A DNA stretch of 20,337 nucleotides. It comes from Lutibacter sp. Its GTDB lineage: Bacteria > Bacteroidota > Bacteroidia > Flavobacteriales > Flavobacteriaceae. Made by a program: the position numbers and the translations under genes. The stretch's first letter is position 1. Each line of letters starts with the position of its first letter. Positions 1-6,919 of the stretch are shown piece after piece. The notes beneath the pieces are model-generated. The model saw nothing but the letters and a program-made list of their open reading frames with translations, was not told the origin of the DNA and did no database searches. The DNA lies in contig JAUVOS010000011.1 of the NCBI GenBank assembly GCA_030599055.1, forward strand, positions 1 through 20,337. The letters are read 5' to 3'.

Positions 1-101
1 ATCATTAATATTGATTTGTCGGGAAACTGTTTTTTTGCAATTATTCCTGTTACGATACCGGCAGGACCTGCCCCAATGATTATTACATCATATTTTTTCA
101 T
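1..101 (-). CDS. FAD/NAD(P)-dependent oxidoreductase, N-terminal fragment
   Basis: This is the first 33 codons of a leftward gene cut by the window edge. The translation begins MKKYDVIIIGAGPAGIVTG, a beta strand followed by the GxGxxG dinucleotide-binding turn (GAGPAG, residues 10-15) of a Rossmann fold. This is the FAD-binding start of pyridine-nucleotide-disulfide-oxidoreductase-like flavoproteins; the following residues (KSILM) resemble NADH oxidase or CoA-disulfide-reductase-like members, but the fragment is too short to choose a subfamily. The start is supported by a strong Shine-Dalgarno sequence, AAAGGAG (bases 109-115, minus strand), 7 nt before the ATG, which is notable because Bacteroidota often lack strong ones. 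The substrate cannot be inferred. Confidence 0.85.
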   Translation of the reverse strand, partial: MKKYDVIIIGAGPAGIVTGIIAKKQFPDKSILM

Positions 102-169
102 TTTATTTCTCCTTTAAATTGTGATTACTCTATTTATTTAAATAATTTTTCTTTATGTTGGGTAACACT

Positions 170-213
170 GTTATATACGCAGTCTCGTTTAATACGATAT
201 TGACGTATATAAC
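170..213. repeat. 10-bp perfect dyad with nested hairpin upstream of the oxidoreductase gene
   Basis: GTTATATACG at 170-179 is the exact reverse complement of CGTATATAAC at 204-213. Inside the 24-nt spacer, TCGT (185-188) and ACGA (194-197) form a second small stem around TTAAT. The dyad lies 69-112 nt upstream of the oxidoreductase start, in its presumed leader or promoter. It could be an operator, a leader hairpin or part of a small RNA; no known motif was recognised. Confidence 0.5.
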
Positions 214-269
214 TTGCTGTAAAGCTAGCAGAATTAATTGATTAAATCAAGTAAAATTGATAATTAATA

Positions 270-300
270 TACAATATTTATGCCCCATTATTGTATTTTT
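270..300 (+). terminator. possible weak AT-rich terminator hairpin
   Basis: TACAATA (270-276) pairs with TATTGTA (289-295) around a 12-nt loop, and the right arm runs into TTTTT (296-300). The stem is only 7 bp and nearly all A-T, so termination activity is uncertain. No rightward gene precedes it, so it would only make sense at the end of an unannotated short transcript. Confidence 0.2.
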
Positions 301-302
301 AT

Positions 303-592
303 AAGGATTACTACGTGATCCCCATTGCATTCCATGTTGAGAATTAAAAGAAACATATACTATCGCATTTAAAAACTTTCACTACATAAAAAAGAAAGTA
401 AGTTTTGATTTAAGGATTACTACGTGATCCTCATTGCGCTCCATGTTGAGAATTAAAACTTTTTAAATGCTACCGCATTTTCAAAAGTAAAGTTCAAAAA
501 AAATTGGAAAGTTCACTTTGATTTAAGGATTACTACGTGATCCTCATTGCGCTCCATGTTGAGAATTAAAAGAAACGAATGCTACCGCATTC
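303..592 (+). repeat. three tandem units of about 110 bp with a conserved 47-bp core and hairpins
   Basis: A 47-bp core starting AAGGATTACTACGTGATCC recurs at 303-349, 412-458 and 525-571, a spacing of 109 and 113 bp. Copies 2 and 3 have identical cores; copy 1 differs at a few positions. Each core opens with a 7-bp hairpin (GGATTAC, loop TAC, GTGATCC, one T-G wobble). After the core, copy 2 has AAATGC-TACC-GCATTT and copy 3 has GAATGC-TACC-GCATTC, so the stem is kept despite base changes; in copy 1 this hairpin is partly decayed. A further block (actttcactacataaaaaag) is shared by copies 1 and 3 only. No reading frame is evident. The function is unknown. Confidence 0.85.
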
Positions 593-670
593 AAAAACTT
601 TCACTACATAAAAAAGAAAGCTTGCTTTCTTTTTTATTCCGTTCAATTTTTTATGCGTTTCTTTTAATTC
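563..670. repeat. 15-bp perfect inverted repeat enclosing two hairpins
   Basis: GAATTAAAAGAAACG at 563-577 is the exact reverse complement of 656-670. Between the arms lie the TACC-loop hairpin of repeat copy 3 (577-592, overlapping the left arm by one base) and the strong hairpin at 610-635. The left arm is the tail of the third tandem unit; the right arm lies next to the tRNA gene. Transcribed from either strand it could fold as a three-way junction. Confidence 0.55.
610..635 (-). terminator. intrinsic terminator of the tRNA-Arg transcript
   Basis: An 11-bp perfect stem (AAAAAAGAAAG at 610-620, CTTTCTTTTTT at 625-635) surrounds a 4-nt loop. Read leftward it lies about 40 nt past the tRNA 3' end, and the descending arm carries its own T-run. 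The symmetry means it could also stop rightward transcription. Placement after the tRNA makes the leftward reading most likely. Confidence 0.6.
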
Positions 671-675
671 ATTTG

Positions 676-749
676 TGACCGCGAGAGGATTCGAACCCCT
701 AACCCTCAGAGCCGAAATCTGATATTCTATCCAGTTGAACTACGCGGCC
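676..749 (-). tRNA. tRNA-Arg (anticodon UCG)
   Basis: The minus strand folds into a complete cloverleaf of 74 nt. The acceptor stem is GGCCGCG pairing with CGCGGTC (one G-T wobble), with discriminator A at 676. The D arm is GTTC/GAAT, the anticodon stem TCAGA/TCTGA and the T arm AGGGG-TTCGAAT-CCTCT. The 7-base anticodon loop TTTCGGC places anticodon TCG at 713-715, reading CGA and probably other CGN arginine codons. CCA is not encoded, so it must be added after transcription. Confidence 0.95.
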
Positions 750-755
750 GAATTG

Positions 756-874
756 CTTTACGTTTTACGCGACACGCTTTACGCTTTATGCTTTACGTTT
801 GTTGTGTACTTGTCATATCGCGTATCGCGTACTGCGTACTGCGTACTGCGTATCGCGTACTGCGTATCGCTACA
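756..874. repeat. heptanucleotide tandem array, 17 units in strict register
   Basis: From 756 to 874 the sequence can be cut into 17 consecutive 7-mers without a gap. The left part is made of CTTTACG-like units (CTTTACG, TTTTACG, CTTTATG), followed by four divergent units, and the right part of TGCGTAC, CGCGTAC, TGCGTAT and CGCGTAT. It fills the gap between the tRNA gene and the yqeY stop codon. The rightward open frames across it are by-products of the repeat and are not credible genes. Confidence 0.85.
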
Positions 875-886
875 AAACTACACTAT

Positions 887-1339
887 TTATGTATTTAATA
901 AAAATGAACGAACAATTCCGGAAATGGTTTTTCCATCTGCTTTGCCTGCTAATTCTTTGCTTGCCATACCCATTACTTTTCCCATATCTGCCATTGTACT
1001 TGCTCCAGTTTGCTCAATAATTTTAGCAACTACTTTTTTTATGTCCTCTTCACTCATTTGCTCCGGCAAAAACTGTGTAATGATTTTAGCTTGTGCCAAT
1101 TCCGGTTCTGCTAAATCATTTCTGCTTTGCTCGATATACATTGAAGCGCTATCTTTACGTTGTTTGACCAATTTTTGTAGAATTTTCAATTCTTGGTCTT
1201 GCGTGATTTCTGAATTTCCACCACTTGTTTCTAATAATAATAACTCAGATTTTATAGCACGTAAGGACTCTAAAGCTACCTTGTCTTTACTTCTCATGGC
1301 AGCTTTTAACTGCTCCATTACTTTTTGTTTTAAACGCAT
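887..1339 (-). CDS. yqeY: GatB/YqeY domain-containing protein
   Basis: A 150-residue protein with the full length and typical pattern of the YqeY family: an N-terminal helical part (MRLKQKVMEQLKAAMRSKDK, ALESLRAIKSELL) and a C-terminal helical domain containing QFLPEQMSEEDIKKVV and GKVMGMASKELAGKADGK, which resembles the tail domain of GatB/GatE amidotransferase subunits that bind tRNA. The exact role of free-standing YqeY is not settled; a tRNA-related function is inferred from the domain. The start is the ATG at 1339. It follows ftsZ, as in other flavobacterial dcw clusters, but a strong terminator lies between them, so it may be partly or wholly transcribed on its own. Confidence 0.93.
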   Translation of the reverse strand: MRLKQKVMEQLKAAMRSKDKVALESLRAIKSELLLLETSGGNSEITQDQELKILQKLVKQRKDSASMYIEQSRNDLAEPELAQAKIITQFLPEQMSEEDIKKVVAKIIEQTGASTMADMGKVMGMASKELAGKADGKTISGIVRSFLLNT

Positions 1340-1360
1340 AGGTATTCAAATTAGTAAATG

Positions 1361-1368
1361 CAAAAATA
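1361..1368 (-). promoter_or_regulatory. possible -7 promoter box for yqeY, overlapping a terminator
   Basis: The minus strand reads TATTTTTG, an exact match to the Bacteroidota -7 consensus TAnnTTTG and identical to the box proposed for mraZ. It ends 21 nt before the yqeY ATG. It coincides with the T-run of the ftsZ terminator. No clear TTG or TTTG element is seen about 20 nt upstream, so this is a tentative call. Confidence 0.3.
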
Positions 1369-1396
1369 GCCATTCCTAATTAAAGTAATGGCTATT
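1362..1396 (-). terminator. intrinsic terminator after ftsZ
   Basis: Read leftward, AATAGCCATT (1387-1396) pairs perfectly with AATGGCTATT (1365-1374) around a 12-nt loop, and the second arm runs into TTTTT (1362-1366). A 10-bp stem plus a T-run is a good intrinsic terminator. It lies 39 nt past the ftsZ stop codon and 22 nt before the yqeY start, and so should end most of the dcw transcript. Confidence 0.75.
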
Positions 1397-1435
1397 CTTC
1401 GAGGTAATTTAAGCTCGTATAAATATTTTAGGCAT

Positions 1436-3463
1436 TCAATCTACATTATCATGTAAAAATGAATTGTTTGATCGCAATTGAATACTATCATTTTCATCAA
1501 AATCTATTGTAGTTCTTGATTGTGAGTTGTCTGCCGATGAAGGATTATCATCTAGTTCTATTTTTTGTCTTTTATAGGCAGGTTCTTTTTCTATTTCGTC
1601 GATATTTGACGGATCTTTATGAAAAGTATAATTGTACTTTTTTAAATGCATTTTTCTAGCTTCTGTTGTTTTTTGAAAGTCTGCAATCGAAGCATTAAGC
1701 GGGGAAAGTTTTTCATCGGTTATACTGTCATTTTTATTCTCAACTTTGCTTGTTTTGTTTTCCTTTTTTACAATAGTTTTAAGCTCAAATTGTAAATCAG
1801 CATCTTCCATATCAGCCTCATTTGAAGGTGTTTCTTCATGTATGCTTGTCGCTTCTTCTTCAAAATCTCCTAAATCGTGCGTTGTTACATCCCCAAAATC
1901 AGGTTTTATGTGATTTGCGTCCGTACTACTTTCTTCTTTTGTGTTTTTGGATGATTTACTATGTTCGATTTCTTCATTTATCGGAAAATCAAAAGTGAGT
2001 TTCATTTGTTTTAGATAATTATCCTCTTTTTTATCTTGTATTTCTTCAACTATATCCTGTTTTTCTTCAATGTTGATAATATATTCATCGTCATTTGCAA
2101 TGTCAGCAACTATTTCATCATAAGTAACATCGATATTTTTAATAACATCAGTTGTAGGAATAATATCGAGTAGTCCTTTTACTACAGTTATCCCTTCTTC
2201 CATATCGAAAGAAAGTTCTTTTTTAGTCTCTATAGTTATTTCATCATAGCTAACATCAATATTTTTAATATGTTCAGTTGTTGGTGTAAGCGCATTTGTT
2301 TCCGCATCTTCTAAAGTATGAAAGATCTTGTTTTCGAATGCATCGTCATCTTTTTCTCCTAGAGGGCTTTTTAATTCGTTATCTTTTTTATTAAACAGGT
2401 CAAATTGTATTTCATGTTCATCTTCATCTGGTAGTACATGTATAATTTTTTTGACTTCGGTATCGGTTATTTCGTTTTGTTGTCCGGTTGAAAATCCTGT
2501 GGCAACTATTGTAACACATATTGCATCACCGATGCTATCATCATCACCAACTCCTAAAATAATATTTACATTATTTCCTGCTTCATCTCTTATGTGATCG
2601 CTAATCTCTCCAATTTCATCAATAGTAACCTCGTGAGCTCCTGATACAATCAACAACAAGACATTTTTGGCTCCTGTAATTTTGTTGTCGTTTAACAAAG
2701 GAGAATCAAGTGCTCCTTCGATTGCTTTTCGGGCACGTTCTTCACCAATTGCTTCAGCAGATCCCATTATTGCTGTTCCACTATTTGCTAAGACTGTCTT
2801 TGCGTCATTTAAATCGATGTTTTGTTTGTAGTGATGGGTTATTACTTCAACAATTCCTCGAGCAGCTGTTGACAGAACTTCATCAGCTTTTGCAAAACCG
2901 GATTTATAACCTAAATTACCATATACATCACGTAATTTATTATTGTTAATGACTATTAAAGAATCTACGTGTTCCCGAAGTGCTCCTATTCCTTTTTGAG
3001 CTTGTTGATTACGAGATTTTCCTTCAAATTCAAATGGCATAGTGACTATGCCCACAGTTAATAGCCCTAACTCTTTGGCTATTTTTGCAATAATTGGAGC
3101 GGCACCCGTTCCTGTGCCACCTCCCATGCCGGCTGTAATAAAAACCATTTTAGTATTTGCACCTAATAGTTCTTTAAGTTCATTATAGGATTCTTCCGCT
3201 GCTTTGGCTCCAATATCAGGATTAGCACCTGCACCCATTCCTTCTGTTAAACTGGCTCCTAATTGTATTTTATTTGGTATTGGAGAGTTTTCTAAAGCCT
3301 GTGCATCTGTATTGCAAATAACAAAGTCAACACCTTTAATGTCTTGTCGGTACATATAGTCAACAGCATTACTACCACCGCCGCCAACACCTATTACTTT
3401 TATGGCGTTGTACTTGTTTTTTGGCATTTCAAAAGCTATTTGATTCATTTTTTTATCGCTCAT
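1436..3463 (-). CDS. ftsZ: cell division protein FtsZ with long acidic C-terminal extension
   Basis: Tubulin-like GTPase that polymerises into the division ring. The nucleotide-binding loop VGGGGSNAV (residues 26-34), the tubulin signature GGGTGTG (114-120) and the T7-loop catalytic residues N215, D217 and D220 (NIDLND) are all present. The conserved globular part ends near residue 345. The remaining 330 or so residues are an acidic, low-complexity linker with a 15-residue duplication (395-409 and 437-451), ending in the flavobacterial tail RSNNSFLHDNVD, presumably the partner-binding peptide. At 675 residues it is nearly twice the E. coli length, as is usual for flavobacteria. The start ATG at 3463 lies 54 nt after ftsA; a terminator follows the stop. 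Confidence 0.98.
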   Translation of the reverse strand: MSDKKMNQIAFEMPKNKYNAIKVIGVGGGGSNAVDYMYRQDIKGVDFVICNTDAQALENSPIPNKIQLGASLTEGMGAGANPDIGAKAAEESYNELKELLGANTKMVFITAGMGGGTGTGAAPIIAKIAKELGLLTVGIVTMPFEFEGKSRNQQAQKGIGALREHVDSLIVINNNKLRDVYGNLGYKSGFAKADEVLSTAARGIVEVITHHYKQNIDLNDAKTVLANSGTAIMGSAEAIGEERARKAIEGALDSPLLNDNKITGAKNVLLLIVSGAHEVTIDEIGEISDHIRDEAGNNVNIILGVGDDDSIGDAICVTIVATGFSTGQQNEITDTEVKKIIHVLPDEDEHEIQFDLFNKKDNELKSPLGEKDDDAFENKIFHTLEDAETNALTPTTEHIKNIDVSYDEITIETKKELSFDMEEGITVVKGLLDIIPTTDVIKNIDVTYDEIVADIANDDEYIINIEEKQDIVEEIQDKKEDNYLKQMKLTFDFPINEEIEHSKSSKNTKEESSTDANHIKPDFGDVTTHDLGDFEEEATSIHEETPSNEADMEDADLQFELKTIVKKENKTSKVENKNDSITDEKLSPLNASIADFQKTTEARKMHLKKYNYTFHKDPSNIDEIEKEPAYKRQKIELDDNPSSADNSQSRTTIDFDENDSIQLRSNNSFLHDNVD
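2111..2281 (-). repeat. duplicated 45-bp segment in the ftsZ linker
   Basis: Two copies (2237-2281 and 2111-2155) encode TTEHIKNIDVSYDEI and TTDVIKNIDVTYDEI. The copies start 126 bp (42 codons) apart and are highly similar at DNA level, for example both contain ATATTTTTAATA and TATTTCATCATA on the plus strand. The sequence around the copies is no longer clearly alike, so this is a short or partly decayed duplication. Confidence 0.75.
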
Positions 3464-3517
3464 CTTTTCTAATTTTATTTTGTCACTTATTCGTTAGTCT
3501 ATTTAAATTGAATGCGT

Positions 3518-4834
3518 TTACTCTGCATTCTCTAGAAAATCTTTTAACTTATCTGTCCATCTTTCAAATATTCCCCTTCGTTTTTTTGATTTTTTTGAGG
3601 CTTCTTTTTCTGTTGTATCACCAGGCTTACTTTCTTCTTCTGATATTTTTTCTGGTATTCTTTGTCCTTGTTCTAATTTATTTAAACCACTCATCAATAA
3701 TCCGACAGAAGTTGCATATATAGGGCTGGAAAGTTGTTCGTCAGAATCACCAGCTAAATGTTCATTTGGATAGCCAATACGCGTATCCATACCCGTAATA
3801 TATTCTACTAGTTGTTTTAGATGTTTTATTTGTGCACCACCACCTGTTAGGACTATACCGGCAATTAGTTTTCCATGTTTGGTATCATGACCATATTTTT
3901 TAATTTCTTGAAATACTTGTTCAATAATTTCTGTAATACGTGCATGTATTATCTTTGATAGGTTTTTTAATGTTATTTCTTTAGGATCGCGCCCTCGCAA
4001 ACCTGGAATAGAAACGATTTCACTATCTTTATTTTCTGCAGGCCAAGCAGAACCAAATTTTATTTTTAGTAATTCAGCTTGTTTTTCTATAATGGAACAA
4101 CCTTCTTTAATATCATCTGTAACAACGTTACCACCAAAAGGTATAACAGCTGTATGACGAATAATTCCATCTTTAAAAATGGCTAGGTCAGAAGTGCCAC
4201 CACCTATATCAATTAGTGCTACACCGGCTTCTTTTTCTTCATCACTTAGTACGGCATCAGCTGAAGCTAATGGTTCAAGCGTAATATTTGACAAGCCAAG
4301 ACCGGCACTAGTAATACAGCGACCAATATTCCTTATACTCGCTATCTGTCCGACAACTACATGAAAGTGTGCCTCTAAGCGACCACCATACATTCCTACA
4401 GGCTCTTTAATGTTGGGTTCAGCATCGACTTTATAATCTTGTGGAATTATATGAATGATTTCTTCGCCGGGCATCATTCCTAGTTTGTGAACTTGCGAAG
4501 TAAGATTTTCAATATCATCATCATCAATTACAGACTCCGGATCTGTTCTTGTGATATAATCTCTGTGATGTAAGCTTCTGATATGTTGCCCTGCAATACC
4601 AACAGAAACTTCAGTTATTTTGTAGCCAGACACCGCCTCTGCTTCATCAATGGCAAGTTGAATGGACTGAATAGTCTGTGTAATATTGGTAACTACACCT
4701 CGTTTTACACCGATGCTTTTCGCATTTCCTGAACCAATTATTTCTAATTTGTCATATTCATTTTTACGACCTATCATCGCAACGATTTTGGTTGTTCCAA
4801 TATCTAAACCGACGGCTATTTTATTTTCTTCCAT
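3518..4834 (-). CDS. ftsA: cell division protein FtsA
   Basis: Actin-like ATPase that tethers FtsZ to the membrane. From the chosen start it has 438 residues: phosphate-1 motif DIGTTK (11-16), the FtsA-specific 1C/SHS2 region (about 85-165), phosphate-2 motif IDIGGGTSD (198-206) and adenosine motif TGGGAQI (330-336). A charged linker (about 381-417) leads to a C-terminal amphipathic helix (RRGIFERWTDKLKDFLENAE), the membrane-targeting sequence. I chose the ATG giving MEENKIAVGLDIGTTK, which matches the family's usual N-terminus; an in-frame ATG two codons earlier (4840) is equally possible. It lies directly after ftsQ and before ftsZ. Confidence 0.97.
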   Translation of the reverse strand: MEENKIAVGLDIGTTKIVAMIGRKNEYDKLEIIGSGNAKSIGVKRGVVTNITQTIQSIQLAIDEAEAVSGYKITEVSVGIAGQHIRSLHHRDYITRTDPESVIDDDDIENLTSQVHKLGMMPGEEIIHIIPQDYKVDAEPNIKEPVGMYGGRLEAHFHVVVGQIASIRNIGRCITSAGLGLSNITLEPLASADAVLSDEEKEAGVALIDIGGGTSDLAIFKDGIIRHTAVIPFGGNVVTDDIKEGCSIIEKQAELLKIKFGSAWPAENKDSEIVSIPGLRGRDPKEITLKNLSKIIHARITEIIEQVFQEIKKYGHDTKHGKLIAGIVLTGGGAQIKHLKQLVEYITGMDTRIGYPNEHLAGDSDEQLSSPIYATSVGLLMSGLNKLEQGQRIPEKISEEESKPGDTTEKEASKKSKKRRGIFERWTDKLKDFLENAE

Positions 4835-4847
4835 TATCATTATTTTA

Positions 4848-5564
4848 TCATGAACATATAACCTGATAGTTATATTTAAGGTTTATTAATTGACAATTCT
4901 TTAAGGTTTCTGATTCCCATTCTTTTTTATAGAAAACTTTTAATTTTCTCATTTTATTTTCGATTCTAACTGGTTTCCCAATTAGTATTTTGTGTTTTCC
5001 GATACGCGTATTGAGCTGATATTCTCCATTACTTTTACGATGAATCCCTATAATTTGTTTTTTAAAGAAATCATCAGTCCTTAATTTTTGAATCAACTTA
5101 AAACATTCATCTTTCATTTCTTTTCCATGTATTCCTGTTACCAAAGGCACTCTTGCGGAATGATTTGGAGATAAAGGCATCGTTAATCCTATTCTGTCTA
5201 TATAATAAGAGTCCGTGGTGCTCATTATTCTTGCTATTGGAACTCTTTGTGTAATGTAAGCTTGCAGTTGTCCATTTGGTGCAATAAACACCTCTGCATT
5301 TTCAATCATTTTATTCTTTCTTACTTTTTGTTCAAGCTCATACAAATTTATCTTAGATTTTGCTTTGTTTAGTAGGTTCTCTTCACTATGTATTAACAAT
5401 TTATTAACCATAGATTCTGTTAAAAAAACAGCCTTATTGTTTTTAAAAATTACTTCAACATCTGTTAATTTTTGTTGTTTATTTTGCTGTTGACTAAAGC
5501 CAAATAAAAAGCCGACAACAGCGAGTAATAAAAATGCATTTATATATAACAACCACGTTTTCAT
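4848..5564 (-). CDS. ftsQ: cell division protein FtsQ
   Basis: A 238-residue bitopic membrane protein. One N-terminal transmembrane helix (about 4-23, LLYINAFLLLAVVGFLFGF) is followed by a periplasmic part: a POTRA-like region (about 33-108, VEVIFKNNKAVFLTESMV through QAYITQRVPIARI), then a beta-rich domain ending LINLKYNYQVICS. The cytoplasmic tail is nearly absent, as usual in flavobacteria. FtsQ links the early ring (FtsA/FtsZ) to the septal synthases through FtsL and its partners. Sequence identity in this family is low, so the call rests on topology, on the YIDRIGLTMPLS segment typical of FtsQ, and on position. The ATG overlaps the murC stop by 4 nt (ATGA). Confidence 0.9.
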   Translation of the reverse strand: MKTWLLYINAFLLLAVVGFLFGFSQQQNKQQKLTDVEVIFKNNKAVFLTESMVNKLLIHSEENLLNKAKSKINLYELEQKVRKNKMIENAEVFIAPNGQLQAYITQRVPIARIMSTTDSYYIDRIGLTMPLSPNHSARVPLVTGIHGKEMKDECFKLIQKLRTDDFFKKQIIGIHRKSNGEYQLNTRIGKHKILIGKPVRIENKMRKLKVFYKKEWESETLKNCQLINLKYNYQVICS

Positions 5565-6919
5565 TTGTTTATGATTTTAAATTGTTGTTCTATATCTTTT
5601 ATCATTTCTCCAATATCTCCTGCACCCAACATCAATACGATCCTACTTTTAGATTTTTTTATTTTTATAAATATTTCATCAGGATAAATGTGAGAAGCGT
5701 TTGAATTAATCTTTTTTATTTTTTCTATTAATACTTCGGAGCTCACTCCATCAATTATTTTTTCTCTTGCTGGGTAAATAGGCAAGAGTAGTATTTCATT
5801 AAACTGGGCTAAACTTTTTACAAAACCTAATTGAAAATCACGCGTTCTAGTATAAAGATGTGGTTGAAAAATTACGAGAATTTTATCCTCAGGATACATT
5901 TCACGAACAGCTTTATAAACCGCATTGATTTCGGTAGGATGATGTGCATAGTCGTCAATTAAAACTAAATTATCAGTATTTATTTGATAGCTAAAACGGC
6001 GTTGTATTCCCTTAAACGAAAGTAAAGCTTTGGCAATGTTTGGGAGTGATACTCCAATATTATTTGCCATTGCCAAAGCAGCCATTGTATTTAGCACATT
6101 ATGTTGTCCGGGTAAGTATATTTTTAAATTTTTATATGTTTCTGTTGGAGTTTTTACATCAAATAAGTAAGCTCCATTTTCAATTCTTAAGTTTTTAGCT
6201 TCGTAATCACAATTTTCTTCAATGCCATAGGTAATGCCATCTATTGGAATTCCTTTTTTTACAAATAGTTTTTGTGTGGTTAAAACAGCAAACTCGTTAA
6301 ATGCTTTTTCTAATTCTTTGCTATTACTATAAATATCAAGATGGTCGGCATCAATTGAAGTAATACAAGCATAATCGGGTTGTAATTGTAAGAAAGAACG
6401 ATCGAATTCATCGGCTTCGACTACTGAAAATTTAGTACCGCCTAAAATTAGATTTGAATTGTAGTTTTCGGCAATTCCTCCTAAAAAACTGGTTGCTTCA
6501 ATATTTGATTCTTTAAGTATATGTCCTAAAATACTACTTGTTGTGGTTTTTCCGTGTGTACCTGCAATAGCTAGACATATCGTATTTTGAGTAATGATTC
6601 CCAACATTTCGGCTCTTTTCAAAACGGTAAAATCATTTTTCAAGAAATAGTCTAAAATTTTGTTTTCATTTCTTTTTATAGCAGGTGTGTATATAATTAG
6701 TGTTCCTTTTTTATCTAGAAATTCTTCAGGAATTAGTTGTGTATCATCAGTAAACTGTATATACATACTTAAATCTGATAATGCTTGTGTAATAGGGGAT
6801 GGGGTACGATCGTAGCCGGCTACATTTTTCCCAATATGAAGTATATATCTGGCTATTGCACTCATTCCGATGCCACCGGCACCTATAAAATAGACTTTAT
6901 GTATTTTATTTAGATTCAA
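5561..6919 (-). CDS. murC: UDP-N-acetylmuramate--L-alanine ligase MurC
   Basis: Cytoplasmic ATP-dependent ligase adding L-alanine to UDP-MurNAc, the first step of stem-peptide synthesis. The 452 residues show the three Mur-ligase domains: the N-terminal UDP-binding Rossmann domain with GAGGIGMS (13-20), the central ATPase with P-loop AGTHGKTTT (119-127) and EADEFDRSF (168-176), and the C-terminal domain with the MurC-type DDYAHHPTE (322-330). The double histidine there and GIGMS separate it from MurD and MurE. It overlaps murG at its start and ftsQ at its end by 4 nt each (ATGA), a sign of coupled translation. Confidence 0.98.
   Translation of the reverse strand: MNLNKIHKVYFIGAGGIGMSAIARYILHIGKNVAGYDRTPSPITQALSDLSMYIQFTDDTQLIPEEFLDKKGTLIIYTPAIKRNENKILDYFLKNDFTVLKRAEMLGIITQNTICLAIAGTHGKTTTSSILGHILKESNIEATSFLGGIAENYNSNLILGGTKFSVVEADEFDRSFLQLQPDYACITSIDADHLDIYSNSKELEKAFNEFAVLTTQKLFVKKGIPIDGITYGIEENCDYEAKNLRIENGAYLFDVKTPTETYKNLKIYLPGQHNVLNTMAALAMANNIGVSLPNIAKALLSFKGIQRRFSYQINTDNLVLIDDYAHHPTEINAVYKAVREMYPEDKILVIFQPHLYTRTRDFQLGFVKSLAQFNEILLLPIYPAREKIIDGVSSEVLIEKIKKINSNASHIYPDEIFIKIKKSKSRIVLMLGAGDIGEMIKDIEQQFKIINK

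Noticed and set aside
303..571. CRISPR array
   Set aside because: Three copies of a 47-bp core look array-like, but the intervening 60-70 bp are partly homologous to each other, contain hairpins and are too long for spacers; no cas genes are present.
735..1379. Rightward 214-codon open frame and an overlapping 73-codon frame
   Set aside because: They run through the heptad array and antisense to yqeY. The translation is repetitive (TAYCVLR-like) and has no domain features.
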